From Candidatus Pelagibacter communis (GTDB lineage: Bacteria; Pseudomonadota; Alphaproteobacteria; Pelagibacterales; Pelagibacteraceae), in assembly GCF_001179925.1 (NCBI RefSeq), contig NZ_CVSF01000041.1, positions 30,779 through 94,778 on the forward strand: a stretch of DNA of 64,000 nucleotides, written 5' to 3'. Below the pieces are notes generated by a model that did no database searches, was not told the origin of the DNA, and saw nothing but the letters and a program-made list of their open reading frames with translations. Made by a program: the position numbers and the translations under genes. Shown piece by piece: positions 45,662 through 53,861 of this stretch. Within the stretch, counting starts at the first letter, position 1, and the number at the start of each line of letters is the position of its first letter.

Positions 45662-46642
45662 GTGAAACATCCTTTTTTTAAAAATTATGGTCCATTTAAT
45701 TTAGATAATCTTTTAAAAGACCTTAAATTAAATAATATAGAGAATTTTGGTGATGATTTAGTTCACGATATAAAAGACCTTCAAACAGCAGATAAAGAAC
45801 ATTTAACTTTTTTTCATTCAAAAAAATATCACTTACAAGCATCCAAAACAAAAGCATCGTATTGTATAACTCTTAAAAATTTAGAACATTATTTACCAAA
45901 GGAATGCAAACCAATATGTGTTGAAAATGTTTTATTAATAATTTCTCAAATTACATCCAAGATTTATCCAGATTCTGTCAATGATGATTTTGATAATTCT
46001 GTTAAAAAAATTGAAGAATTAAATTTTGATAATAAGATTAAATATGGTCACAACGTTTTAGTTGGAGAAAATGTCAAGATTGGAAAAAATTGTTCAATCG
46101 GCCACAATACAATTATAGAAAAAAATGTTAATATAGGATCTGATTGTTCAATTGGATCAAATGTAATAATTAGAAATACAATTATAGAGAATAATGTAGC
46201 AATACTTGATGGCTGTATTATTGGAAAAAAAGGTTTTGGTTTTTTTCCCAATAAACAAAAGAACCTAAGATACCCGCATATCGGCATAGTACTTATTGGT
46301 GAAAATTCAGAAATTGGATGTGGAGCAACTATTGATAGAGGTTCAATGTCTAATACTATTATAGGAAAAAATACTTTTTTAGACAATCAAATCCATATTG
46401 CTCATAATAATAAAATTGGAGATAATTGTATAATTGCAGGACAAGTTGGTTTTGCAGGAAGTTCTACTTTAGGCAATAATGTAATGATTGGCGGACAAGC
46501 CGGTATTTCAGGACATCTTAAGATCGGAAATAATGTTCAAATTGGTGGTGGCAGTGGAGTAATTAAAGACATTCCAGACAATAGTAAAGTTATGGGATAT
46601 CCTTCAAAAGATTTAAGGCAATTTTTAAAAGATAATAAATGA
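45662..46642 (+). CDS. lpxD: UDP-3-O-(3-hydroxyacyl)glucosamine N-acyltransferase LpxD
   Basis: LpxD adds the N-linked hydroxyacyl chain in lipid A synthesis. The 326-residue protein has a uridine-binding N-terminal domain (LTFFHSKKYHLQASKTKASYCI) and a left-handed beta-helix of hexapeptide repeats from about 115 to 310 (INVGENVKIG-like units), with the conserved IHIAHNNKIGDNCIIAGQVGFAGSS. The start is a GTG at 45662 after a 48-base spacer. It overlaps lpxA by 4 bases. Confidence 0.94.
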   Translation: MKHPFFKNYGPFNLDNLLKDLKLNNIENFGDDLVHDIKDLQTADKEHLTFFHSKKYHLQASKTKASYCITLKNLEHYLPKECKPICVENVLLIISQITSKIYPDSVNDDFDNSVKKIEELNFDNKIKYGHNVLVGENVKIGKNCSIGHNTIIEKNVNIGSDCSIGSNVIIRNTIIENNVAILDGCIIGKKGFGFFPNKQKNLRYPHIGIVLIGENSEIGCGATIDRGSMSNTIIGKNTFLDNQIHIAHNNKIGDNCIIAGQVGFAGSSTLGNNVMIGGQAGISGHLKIGNNVQIGGGSGVIKDIPDNSKVMGYPSKDLRQFLKDNK

Positions 46643-47415
46643 TAGATAAAACTGCAATTATAGATTCAAAAGCAAAATTACATAAAAATGTTCAAGTAGG
46701 ACCTTATTGTGTAATAGGCCCTAACGTTGAGATTGGGGAGAATACAATTATTCAATCTCATGTAAATATTTCAGGAAATGTTAAAATTGGTAAAGGAAAT
46801 AAAATTTATCCTTTTGTATCAATAAACGATCCTCAAGACCTTAAATATAATGGAGAGCCTACAAATTTGATTATTGGAGATAATAACAAAATCAGAGAAT
46901 ATGTAACTATAAATCCAGGTACAGTTGGCGGCGGCGGTAAAACAGTTATTGGAAATAATTGTTTATTTATGATTTCATCTCATATCGCTCATGATTGTCA
47001 GGTTGGAAACAATGTAATAATTGCAAATAACGTTCCATTGGGAGGACATGCAATTATTGAAGACAATGTTGTTATAGGAGGTAATTCGGCAGTCCAACAA
47101 TTCACAAGAATTGGTAAGATGGCTATGATTGGTGGAATGACAGGTGTTCTACACGACGTAATTCCTTATGGATTATCAACGGGAAATAGAAACTCATTAC
47201 AAGGATTAAACTTAATTGGATTAAGAAGAGCTAAGTTTGAAAATAAAGACATTTTAGGCTTAAGTGAGGCTTATAAGGAGATATTTGCTACAAAAAATAT
47301 CAATGAAAATATAAGTAAATTAAATGGTTCTTTTCAAGAAAACCCATTAGTTAAAAATGTAATTGATTTTATAACAAAAGATAAAAAAAGGTCTATTTGC
47401 ACACCATTTTCGTAA
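46639..47415 (+). CDS. lpxA: UDP-N-acetylglucosamine acyltransferase LpxA
   Basis: LpxA carries out the first step of lipid A synthesis, O-acylation of UDP-GlcNAc. The 258-residue protein has hexapeptide repeats, NDPQDLKYNGEPTNLIIGDNNKIREYVTIN, and the catalytic His118 in HIAHDC, equivalent to E. coli His125, followed by the C-terminal helical domain with GLNLIGLRRAKFE. Length is normal (E. coli 262). It overlaps lpxD by 4 bases and is 1 base from lpxI. Confidence 0.96.
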   Translation: MIDKTAIIDSKAKLHKNVQVGPYCVIGPNVEIGENTIIQSHVNISGNVKIGKGNKIYPFVSINDPQDLKYNGEPTNLIIGDNNKIREYVTINPGTVGGGGKTVIGNNCLFMISSHIAHDCQVGNNVIIANNVPLGGHAIIEDNVVIGGNSAVQQFTRIGKMAMIGGMTGVLHDVIPYGLSTGNRNSLQGLNLIGLRRAKFENKDILGLSEAYKEIFATKNINENISKLNGSFQENPLVKNVIDFITKDKKRSICTPFS

Positions 47416-47416
47416 G

Positions 47417-48211
47417 ATGATTGGATTAATTTTTGGTGATACTGATTTTCCGAAGGAAATTCTTAATACTGTCAAAAAAAGAAAAATAAAATATTTGATA
47501 ATTGATTTGTCAAAATCAAAGAAATTTAAAAAGAATAGAAAATCTTATTCAGTTTCCATAGGCCAATTTGGTAAAATCATTAAAATTCTTAAGGAAAATA
47601 GCTGTAAAAAAGTTTTATTTGCTGGAAAAGTGAACAAACCAGATTTTTCTAAATTAAGATTAGATTTAAAAGGCATTTATTATATTCCAAGAATTATCAA
47701 AGCATCTAAACTTGGAGATGCGGCTATACTTAAAGAAATCATTAAAATATTGGCCCAAAACAAGATCAAAACTGAAAGTTCACTTAAATTTAATCCTGAA
47801 CTTTCATTAAAAAAAGGCAATTATTCAAAATTTAAACCAAACAAACAAGACCAATTAGATATTAAAAAAGCAATTAAAATTTTAAATAATTTAAGAGAAT
47901 ATAATTTTAGCCAAGGAGTTGTAGTTAGAAATAATAAGGTAGTTTCTATAGAAGGAAAAGGTGGAACTAAAAAAATGCTTGAAAAAAGCAGAAGCAAAAA
48001 ATTTAGAAATCATGGAGTTTTAGTTAAGTTACCAAAAAAGAAACAAGATCTAAGAGTTGATTTACCTACTATTGGATTAAATACTTTTAAACAATGTAAA
48101 GTAACTGGACTAAAAGGCATCGTAGTAAAAAACAAACAGCATGTTTTTTTAGATAAAAGCAAATGTATTAAATTTGTTAATAAGAATAGGATGTTTATCT
48201 CAGTAAAATGA
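47417..48211 (+). CDS. lpxI: UDP-2,3-diacylglucosamine pyrophosphatase LpxI
   Basis: LpxI (DUF1009) hydrolyses UDP-2,3-diacylglucosamine to lipid X and is the alphaproteobacterial replacement for LpxH. The 264-residue protein shows the family pattern IGLIFGDTDFPKEIL, the central QGVVVRNNKVVSIEGKGGTKKML and the end VDLPTIGLNTFKQCKVTGLKGIVV. The gene lies between lpxA and lpxB, which agrees with the role, and overlaps lpxB by 4 bases. Confidence 0.92.
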   Translation: MIGLIFGDTDFPKEILNTVKKRKIKYLIIDLSKSKKFKKNRKSYSVSIGQFGKIIKILKENSCKKVLFAGKVNKPDFSKLRLDLKGIYYIPRIIKASKLGDAAILKEIIKILAQNKIKTESSLKFNPELSLKKGNYSKFKPNKQDQLDIKKAIKILNNLREYNFSQGVVVRNNKVVSIEGKGGTKKMLEKSRSKKFRNHGVLVKLPKKKQDLRVDLPTIGLNTFKQCKVTGLKGIVVKNKQHVFLDKSKCIKFVNKNRMFISVK

Positions 48212-49344
48212 AAAAGATTTTTGTTTTAACTGGCGAACCTTCGGGTGATAAATTAGCATCTACTGTAATCGCTAAACTTAAACAAAATCATTCTGATATA
48301 GAGTATCTTAGTGTTGGAGGTTCTCATTTGAACTCAATTGGAGTGAGATCAATATATGATCTTAAAGAAATAACTTATATTGGTTTTACTAGTGTCATCT
48401 TAAATTTATTCAAAATCAGAAACAAAATTAACGAAACTGTTAAAAAAATAATTGAATTTAATCCTGACATTTTATTTAGTGTTGATAGTCCAGATTTTAC
48501 TTTAAGAGTTGCTGAAAAAGTAAAAAGTATTAATCCTAAAATTAAAACAATACATTATGTTGCTCCACAAGTATGGGTTTGGAGAGAGGGGAGGGTTAAA
48601 AAGTTTAAAAAGTTTTTAGATCATATTCTATTGTTATTTGATTTTGAAAAAAAATATTTTGATAAAGAGAATATTCCAAATACTTTTGTGGGTCATCCAT
48701 TATTAGAACAAGAATCAAAAGATAAAATAGATCTTTCTAACATCATATCAAATGACAAAAAGATCATTTCTCTTTTCTCCGGTAGTAGATCATCTGAAGT
48801 AAATTTACTTTTACCTATTTTAATTAATTTTATAAACATGATGAATAGAAAATTTGATAATTTTACTTTTGTATTTCATGCAACCGATGAGAATAAAAAT
48901 TTGATTAATGAAAAAATCAATAATGTTAATCTAAATAATGTTGAAGTTATTTCTGACGAAAATATAAAAAAACAAATACTAAATAAATCTATTTTTGCAG
49001 TTTCAAAATCTGGCACAGTTTCTCTTGAAATCTGTAATGCAAAAGTTCCTTCCATAATCATCTATAAAATGAATTTTTTAAATTTTTTAATTGTTAAAAT
49101 GTTGGTAAAAATAAAGTTTGCTAACATAATTAATATAATTAATAACAAAGAAATAATTCCTGAATTAATACAAAAAGAGTGTAATGCTAAAGAGATTTAC
49201 AATTCTGTTGTTTATTTTTTAAAAAATCCAGAATTAATGAAAAAGCAAATTCATGATTGTGAAGAAACTTTAACTAAAATCAGGTCAAAAACCTTATCTT
49301 CTGATGAAGCTTCATCAGTATTAACCAAGTTTCTTATTAGTTAA
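48208..49344 (+). CDS. lpxB: Lipid-A-disaccharide synthase LpxB
   Basis: LpxB joins lipid X and UDP-diacylglucosamine to form the lipid A disaccharide. The 378-residue GT19-family protein has LTGEPSGDKLAS at its start, YVAPQVWVWREGRVKKFKKFLDHILLLFDFEKKYF, FVGHPLLE and the C-terminal KSGTVSLEICNAKVPSIIIYKM. Length matches E. coli (382). It ends the cell-envelope run, and its 3' end overlaps the convergent gltX gene by 24 bases. Confidence 0.95.
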   Translation: MKKIFVLTGEPSGDKLASTVIAKLKQNHSDIEYLSVGGSHLNSIGVRSIYDLKEITYIGFTSVILNLFKIRNKINETVKKIIEFNPDILFSVDSPDFTLRVAEKVKSINPKIKTIHYVAPQVWVWREGRVKKFKKFLDHILLLFDFEKKYFDKENIPNTFVGHPLLEQESKDKIDLSNIISNDKKIISLFSGSRSSEVNLLLPILINFINMMNRKFDNFTFVFHATDENKNLINEKINNVNLNNVEVISDENIKKQILNKSIFAVSKSGTVSLEICNAKVPSIIIYKMNFLNFLIVKMLVKIKFANIINIINNKEIIPELIQKECNAKEIYNSVVYFLKNPELMKKQIHDCEETLTKIRSKTLSSDEASSVLTKFLIS

Positions 49345-50721
49345 TCTTTTTGTTACTTCTTCTTTTCCAAGAGAAATGATTATATCATATATTCCAGGTC
49401 CAAATTTAGAACCTGTTAAAGCTATTCTTAAAGGCTGGCCAACTCCTCTAAAATTAGTATCGTTTGATTTAATCAATTCGTTTATTATTGGCTCTAATGT
49501 TTCTTTGCTTAATTTATCAACGCTATTAAATTGAGTATTGAAATCAGAAATGACTTTTTTGGCCTTATCATCAATTAACTTAATATCATCTTGATTAAAA
49601 TTAACCTCATCTAACAAAATATATTGCCCATTATTAAATATATCTTCTAGGGTTTTAGCTTTATTTTTTAGGAAAGTTAGAGAGTTCTTAATCTTATCTT
49701 TTTTATCTGACTTAATTTCACTTTTATATAATTTGCTGTAATCGGTTAGTTGGTTAAATAAATCACTCTCATCAATATTTTTAATATAGTGCTCATTCAT
49801 TGATAAAATTCTACTCATGTCTAGCTTTGACGGAGATTTACCAATCCCCTCAAGATTAAAATGTTTAATACTTTCATCTAAAGTGAATATTTCTTTATCT
49901 TTATAAGACCAACCTAATCTAAGAAGATAATTTCTTAGAGCATCTGGCAAAATACCAATTTTTGAGTAATCATCTAAGGTTGAAGCTTTGTCTCTCTTTG
50001 ATAATTTTTTTCCCTCAATTGTGTGTATCAAAGGTATATGCGCAAATGAGGGAAGTTCCCATTTCATTGCCTGATAAATTTGTATTTGTTTGAAAGTATT
50101 AATCTTATGATCATCACCTCTAATAATGTGTGTCATATTCATTTGATGATCATCTACAGATGCAGATAAGTTATATGTTGGTGTACCATCATTTCTTAAA
50201 ATAATAAAATCTTCAATAGTATTATTATCTATTTCAACATCACCTTGAACTAAATCTTTTAGTATAGATGTTCCGTCTATTTTACTTTTAAATCTGATAA
50301 CTGGTTTAATATCTTTTGGAGCATCAGCTTCTTTCTTATTTCTCCATTTTCTATCATAGATATAAGGAATTTTTTTTTGTCTTGCTCTTTTTTTTTGTTC
50401 TTCTATTTCTTCACTCGAACAATAACATTTATATGCAAACCCATTTTTAAGTAATTCATTTGCAACTTTAATATGATCTTCAACTTTTTTGGACTGTATA
50501 TATTCTTCTCCATCATAATTAATACCGATCCATTTAAGAGATTTTACTATTTGATTTTTATATTCCTCCTTTGATCTTTCTTTATCAGTATCTTCAACTC
50601 TTAGATAAAAATCACCCTTTTTGTTTTTTGAATATAACCAATTAAACAGAGCTGTTCTCACACCACCGATATGTAAAGGACCAGTGGGAGATGGAGCAAA
50701 TCTTGTTGCCACTTTTTTCAT
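49321..50721 (-). CDS. gltX: Glutamyl-tRNA synthetase
   Basis: This class I synthetase loads glutamate on tRNA-Glu; in alphaproteobacteria a GluRS often also serves tRNA-Gln, with later amidation. The 466-residue protein has the HIGH motif region RFAPSPTGPLHIGGVRTALFNW, CYCSSEEIEEQ, and the KLSKRDKAST motif. Length is normal. It is the last gene of a seven-gene minus-strand run and overlaps lpxB by 24 bases. It lies 22 bases after lexA. Confidence 0.95.
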   Translation of the reverse strand: MKKVATRFAPSPTGPLHIGGVRTALFNWLYSKNKKGDFYLRVEDTDKERSKEEYKNQIVKSLKWIGINYDGEEYIQSKKVEDHIKVANELLKNGFAYKCYCSSEEIEEQKKRARQKKIPYIYDRKWRNKKEADAPKDIKPVIRFKSKIDGTSILKDLVQGDVEIDNNTIEDFIILRNDGTPTYNLSASVDDHQMNMTHIIRGDDHKINTFKQIQIYQAMKWELPSFAHIPLIHTIEGKKLSKRDKASTLDDYSKIGILPDALRNYLLRLGWSYKDKEIFTLDESIKHFNLEGIGKSPSKLDMSRILSMNEHYIKNIDESDLFNQLTDYSKLYKSEIKSDKKDKIKNSLTFLKNKAKTLEDIFNNGQYILLDEVNFNQDDIKLIDDKAKKVISDFNTQFNSVDKLSKETLEPIINELIKSNDTNFRGVGQPLRIALTGSKFGPGIYDIIISLGKEEVTKRLTNKKLG

Positions 50722-50743
50722 TGAAAATGTTTAGACTATTTTA

Positions 50744-51421
50744 CTAGAAGTTTCTATATAAAGATACTAATACGCCCTGTACTTTAACTCGATCAGGGCC
50801 AAAAATTTTAGTCTCATAGTTTTTATTCGCACTCTCAAGTGCAACTACCTTACCTTTTCTTCTAATTCTTTTTAGCATCGCCTCATGCTCATCAATTAAA
50901 GCAACAACTATTTTTCCATTATCAGCTGTATCAGTTCTTTTAATAATTACAGTATCACCCTCATTTATTCCAGCTTCAATCATTGAGTCTCCTTGAACTT
51001 TAAGACCAAAGTAATCACCATTTTTTTCTAAATTACTTGGTAAAGGAATTCTAGATACCTCATTTTGAATTGCTTCAACTGGAGTTCCAGCAGCTATTTT
51101 TCCTAAAACTGGCACTTCTACATCATCAGACATAGGCTTATCATCATCTAAACCACCTTTAATAACGCTAGGTGAAAAACTGTTGTAAATATCATTAGCT
51201 GAAGCTGTTTCTGGTAATTTAATTACCTCTAATGCTCTTGCTTTATGAGCAAGTCTTTTAATAAATCCTCTTTCCTCTAATGCACTAATTAGTCTGTGTA
51301 TTCCTGATTTTGATTTTAAGTTTAATGATTGTTTCATTTCTTCATAAGAGGGAGATACGCCGGAGCTTCTCAACTTCTTGTTGATAAATAAAAGTAGGTT
51401 TTTTTGTTTTTTTGTTAGCAT
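50744..51421 (-). CDS. lexA: LexA repressor
   Basis: LexA is the SOS repressor, which cleaves itself when RecA is activated. The 225-residue protein has an N-terminal winged helix-turn-helix domain (about 1-65; LTKKQKNLLLFI, SPSYEEMKQSLNLKSKSGIHRLISALEERGFI) and the peptidase domain with cleavage site Ala111-Gly112, Ser146 (GDSMIEAG) and Lys184 (MLKRI). A canonical GTTC-N7-GTTC box lies 25 bases before the start, so it probably represses itself. It stands between trpC and gltX, a known alphaproteobacterial neighbourhood without the molybdenum-cofactor genes often found there. Confidence 0.96.
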   Translation of the reverse strand: MLTKKQKNLLLFINKKLRSSGVSPSYEEMKQSLNLKSKSGIHRLISALEERGFIKRLAHKARALEVIKLPETASANDIYNSFSPSVIKGGLDDDKPMSDDVEVPVLGKIAAGTPVEAIQNEVSRIPLPSNLEKNGDYFGLKVQGDSMIEAGINEGDTVIIKRTDTADNGKIVVALIDEHEAMLKRIRRKGKVVALESANKNYETKIFGPDRVKVQGVLVSLYRNF

Positions 51422-51445
51422 AAGAACAAATATCGTACAAAATCT

Positions 51446-51460
51446 GTTCTACAAAAGTTC
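51446..51460. promoter_or_regulatory. LexA box upstream of lexA
   Basis: GTTC (51446-51449), seven bases, and GTTC (51457-51460) exactly match the direct-repeat LexA operator of alphaproteobacteria, which differs from the E. coli palindrome. It lies 25 bases before the lexA ATG, where bound LexA would block transcription. The spacer to trpC (51422-51509) holds nothing else I can name. Confidence 0.8.
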
Positions 51461-51509
51461 TTTACAATTCACAATAGTAAAAAAGCTAATAAAATAGGGG
51501 ATTATTCGA

Positions 51510-52301
51510 CTAAAGAACTGAAAAAATAGAATTATTATCTAGATCCTTCAAAAGTGATTCACCAATTAAAAAAGTTTTAATAGATGTTTTGTTTGAGAGT
51601 TCCAATAGTTCATCTTTTGTTTTAATTCCACTCTCTGAAATTAATGGACCTTTGTGATCAATTAAAACATCATGAATATCGTAAGTTGTATTTATGTCAG
51701 TTTTTAAAGTTTTTAAATTTCTATTATTGATACCAATTAACGCGTCTTTAAATCTTAAGGCACTCTTTGCTTCTTCAACAGTATGAACCTCAACAATTAC
51801 AGACATGTTTAAGTTAAGTGCTTCGTTATACAAATCATCAGCAAGTTTATCATTAACTCCGGCTAATATAATTAATATTGCATCAGCTCCGTAACTTTTT
51901 GCTAAAGGTACTTGAAATTTATCTACAAAAAAGTCTTTACATAAGATTGGTAAATTAACTTTTTGTTTAATCTTGCTAATATGTATCAGATTTCCTAAAA
52001 AAAAATCTTCCTCAGTCAAAACTGATAAACAAGTAGCTTTATTAGAATTATATATATTAGCTATTTTAACAGGGTCATAATCTTTAATAATTACACCTGC
52101 TGAAGGACTTGCTTTTTTAATTTCTGCAATAATTGAAATTTTATTTTCTTTTATATTATTTTCAATTTTTTCTTTAAAATTTATAAATGTTTTATTTGTA
52201 CTAATTAATTTATCTAATGATTCGAGTGAAATAGTTTTTTTTAAATTTAATATTTTTTCATTTTTCTTATGAATTATTTTTTCAAGAACATTCTTAGCCA
52301 T
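51510..52301 (-). CDS. trpC: Indole-3-glycerol phosphate synthase
   Basis: TrpC closes the indole ring in tryptophan synthesis. The 263-residue TIM-barrel protein has the family segments ISIIAEIKKASPSAGVI (about 55-70), VLTEEDFFLG, LPILCKDFFVDKFQ, IGINNRNLKTLKTD and ISESGIKTKDEL. It is monofunctional, without a fused TrpF. It overlaps trpD by 8 bases. trpF, trpB and trpA are not in this window. Confidence 0.96.
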   Translation of the reverse strand: MAKNVLEKIIHKKNEKILNLKKTISLESLDKLISTNKTFINFKEKIENNIKENKISIIAEIKKASPSAGVIIKDYDPVKIANIYNSNKATCLSVLTEEDFFLGNLIHISKIKQKVNLPILCKDFFVDKFQVPLAKSYGADAILIILAGVNDKLADDLYNEALNLNMSVIVEVHTVEEAKSALRFKDALIGINNRNLKTLKTDINTTYDIHDVLIDHKGPLISESGIKTKDELLELSNKTSIKTFLIGESLLKDLDNNSIFSVL

Positions 52302-53286
52302 TTTGAATTTTTTCTAATTGTTTAATAACTTTTTTTGATAAAATGTGTTCTCTTGCATTATTGTATGCATCAGAAAATTTTATATGAGTTTCGTTTACAA
52401 TTAAACCTGCAGCAGCATTCAAACAAACAGCTTTGGAAAAATCATTATCTTCACCTTTAAATATGTTAATCATTTTGTTTGCGTTAAATTTTGCATCATC
52501 ACCAACAAGATTATCAAATTTATCTGCTCGAATATCTAATTCTTTAGGGTCAATAATAATTTCAGAAATCTTATTATCTTTTAACTGAATTACATTTGTT
52601 TTAGCATAAGGAGAAATCTCATCTAAACCATCTTCACTATTAACTATCCATGCAAATTTAATATCTAAATTATTTAAAGCATTTGCAAATATTTTTAAAA
52701 GTTTTTTATCAAAGACACCAACTACCTGTCTTTTTACTAAAGCAGGGCTGCTTAATGGTCCGATCATATTAAATATTGTTCTTTTTCCAATTTTTTTTCT
52801 AGTTGGGCCAACAAACCTCATGGCACTATGATAATTAGGTGCAAACATAAAACCAAAATTATTCTTATTAATTTGAGTTTCTATATCATTTGGTTCTAGA
52901 TTAATTTTGATATTTAAAGCCTCTAATACATCACCAGATCCACATTTAGATGAAACTGCTTTATTACCATGTTTAGCTACTTTAACATTCATACTTGCAA
53001 GTAATAACGCAGATGCTGTAGATATATTAAGTGTATTCATACCATCTCCTCCAGTACCACATGTATCAACACAATCTTCTACATTTACTCTTTTGGATTT
53101 ATTTCTCAGCACAAAAACCCCACCAGCTATTTCATCTGAAGCTTCACCCTTAGCTGATAATAACATCAAAAAGTCAAATATTTCTTGGTCTTCAGCTTTT
53201 CCCTCCATTAATAATTCAAAAGCTGCTTTACTTTCTTCAAAAGATAAATTTTCTTTATTTTTAATTTTTTCTATGAATTTTTTCAT
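52294..53286 (-). CDS. trpD: Anthranilate phosphoribosyltransferase
   Basis: TrpD joins anthranilate and PRPP. The 330-residue protein has the glycine-rich PRPP motif GTGGDGMNTLNISTASALL (about 80-98), KHGNKAVSSKCGSGDVLEAL, and RTIFNMIGPLSSPA. Length is normal. The spacing to trpG is 5 bases, and it overlaps trpC by 8 bases. Confidence 0.96.
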   Translation of the reverse strand: MKKFIEKIKNKENLSFEESKAAFELLMEGKAEDQEIFDFLMLLSAKGEASDEIAGGVFVLRNKSKRVNVEDCVDTCGTGGDGMNTLNISTASALLLASMNVKVAKHGNKAVSSKCGSGDVLEALNIKINLEPNDIETQINKNNFGFMFAPNYHSAMRFVGPTRKKIGKRTIFNMIGPLSSPALVKRQVVGVFDKKLLKIFANALNNLDIKFAWIVNSEDGLDEISPYAKTNVIQLKDNKISEIIIDPKELDIRADKFDNLVGDDAKFNANKMINIFKGEDNDFSKAVCLNAAAGLIVNETHIKFSDAYNNAREHILSKKVIKQLEKIQNG

Positions 53287-53291
53287 TAATC

Positions 53292-53861
53292 TTAACTTCT
53301 AATAAAGTTTTTTAAAATTTTAATACCTATCTTAGTTTTAATACTTTCAGGGTGAAATTGCACTCCATGAACATCGTATTTTTTGTGTCTTACGCCCATT
53401 ATTAACCCATCTTTAGTTTCAGCAGTAATTTCAAGATCTTTGGATAGTGATTTTTTATCAATGATTAAACTGTGATATCTAGTAGCCTCAAATATTTTTG
53501 GAAGATTTTTTAAAACACCTATTTTTTTGGAAAATATTTCGCTAGTTTTTCCATGCATTAACTTTCTAGCTTGAATAATTTTCGAACCAAATACTTGGCC
53601 TATAATTTGATGACCTAAACAAACACCAAGAATTGGTATTTTTTTGTATAAAGATTTTACAATTTTAAGACAATTACCTGATTGATTTGGATTACCTGGA
53701 CCAGGTGAAATTACAATTTTATGATATCTTTTTTTTAAAATTTCATTGGCGGTAATTCGATCATTTCTAATCACATCAACCTCTACTTTTAATGAAGATA
53801 AATAATGATAGAGATTAAATGTAAAACTATCATAATTATCAATTAAAATTATTTTTTTCAT
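53292..53861 (-). CDS. trpG: Anthranilate synthase component II (glutamine amidotransferase)
   Basis: TrpG supplies ammonia from glutamine to TrpE. The 189-residue class I amidotransferase has the triad Cys81 (GVCLGHQ), His170 and Glu172 (VQFHPES), plus the DNYDSFTFNL start and the oxyanion PGPGNP loop. The same domain may also serve para-aminobenzoate synthase in reduced genomes; position within trpEGDC favours the tryptophan role. It overlaps trpE by 4 bases. Confidence 0.95.
   Translation of the reverse strand: MKKIILIDNYDSFTFNLYHYLSSLKVEVDVIRNDRITANEILKKRYHKIVISPGPGNPNQSGNCLKIVKSLYKKIPILGVCLGHQIIGQVFGSKIIQARKLMHGKTSEIFSKKIGVLKNLPKIFEATRYHSLIIDKKSLSKDLEITAETKDGLIMGVRHKKYDVHGVQFHPESIKTKIGIKILKNFIRS

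Noticed and set aside
46048..46386. 112-codon open frame on the minus strand
   Set aside because: Antisense to the hexapeptide repeats of lpxD; its own repeats (IFPI/ILTF-like) merely mirror that repeat.
52907..53302. 131-codon open frame on the plus strand
   Set aside because: Antisense shadow of trpD, which has all its family motifs here.
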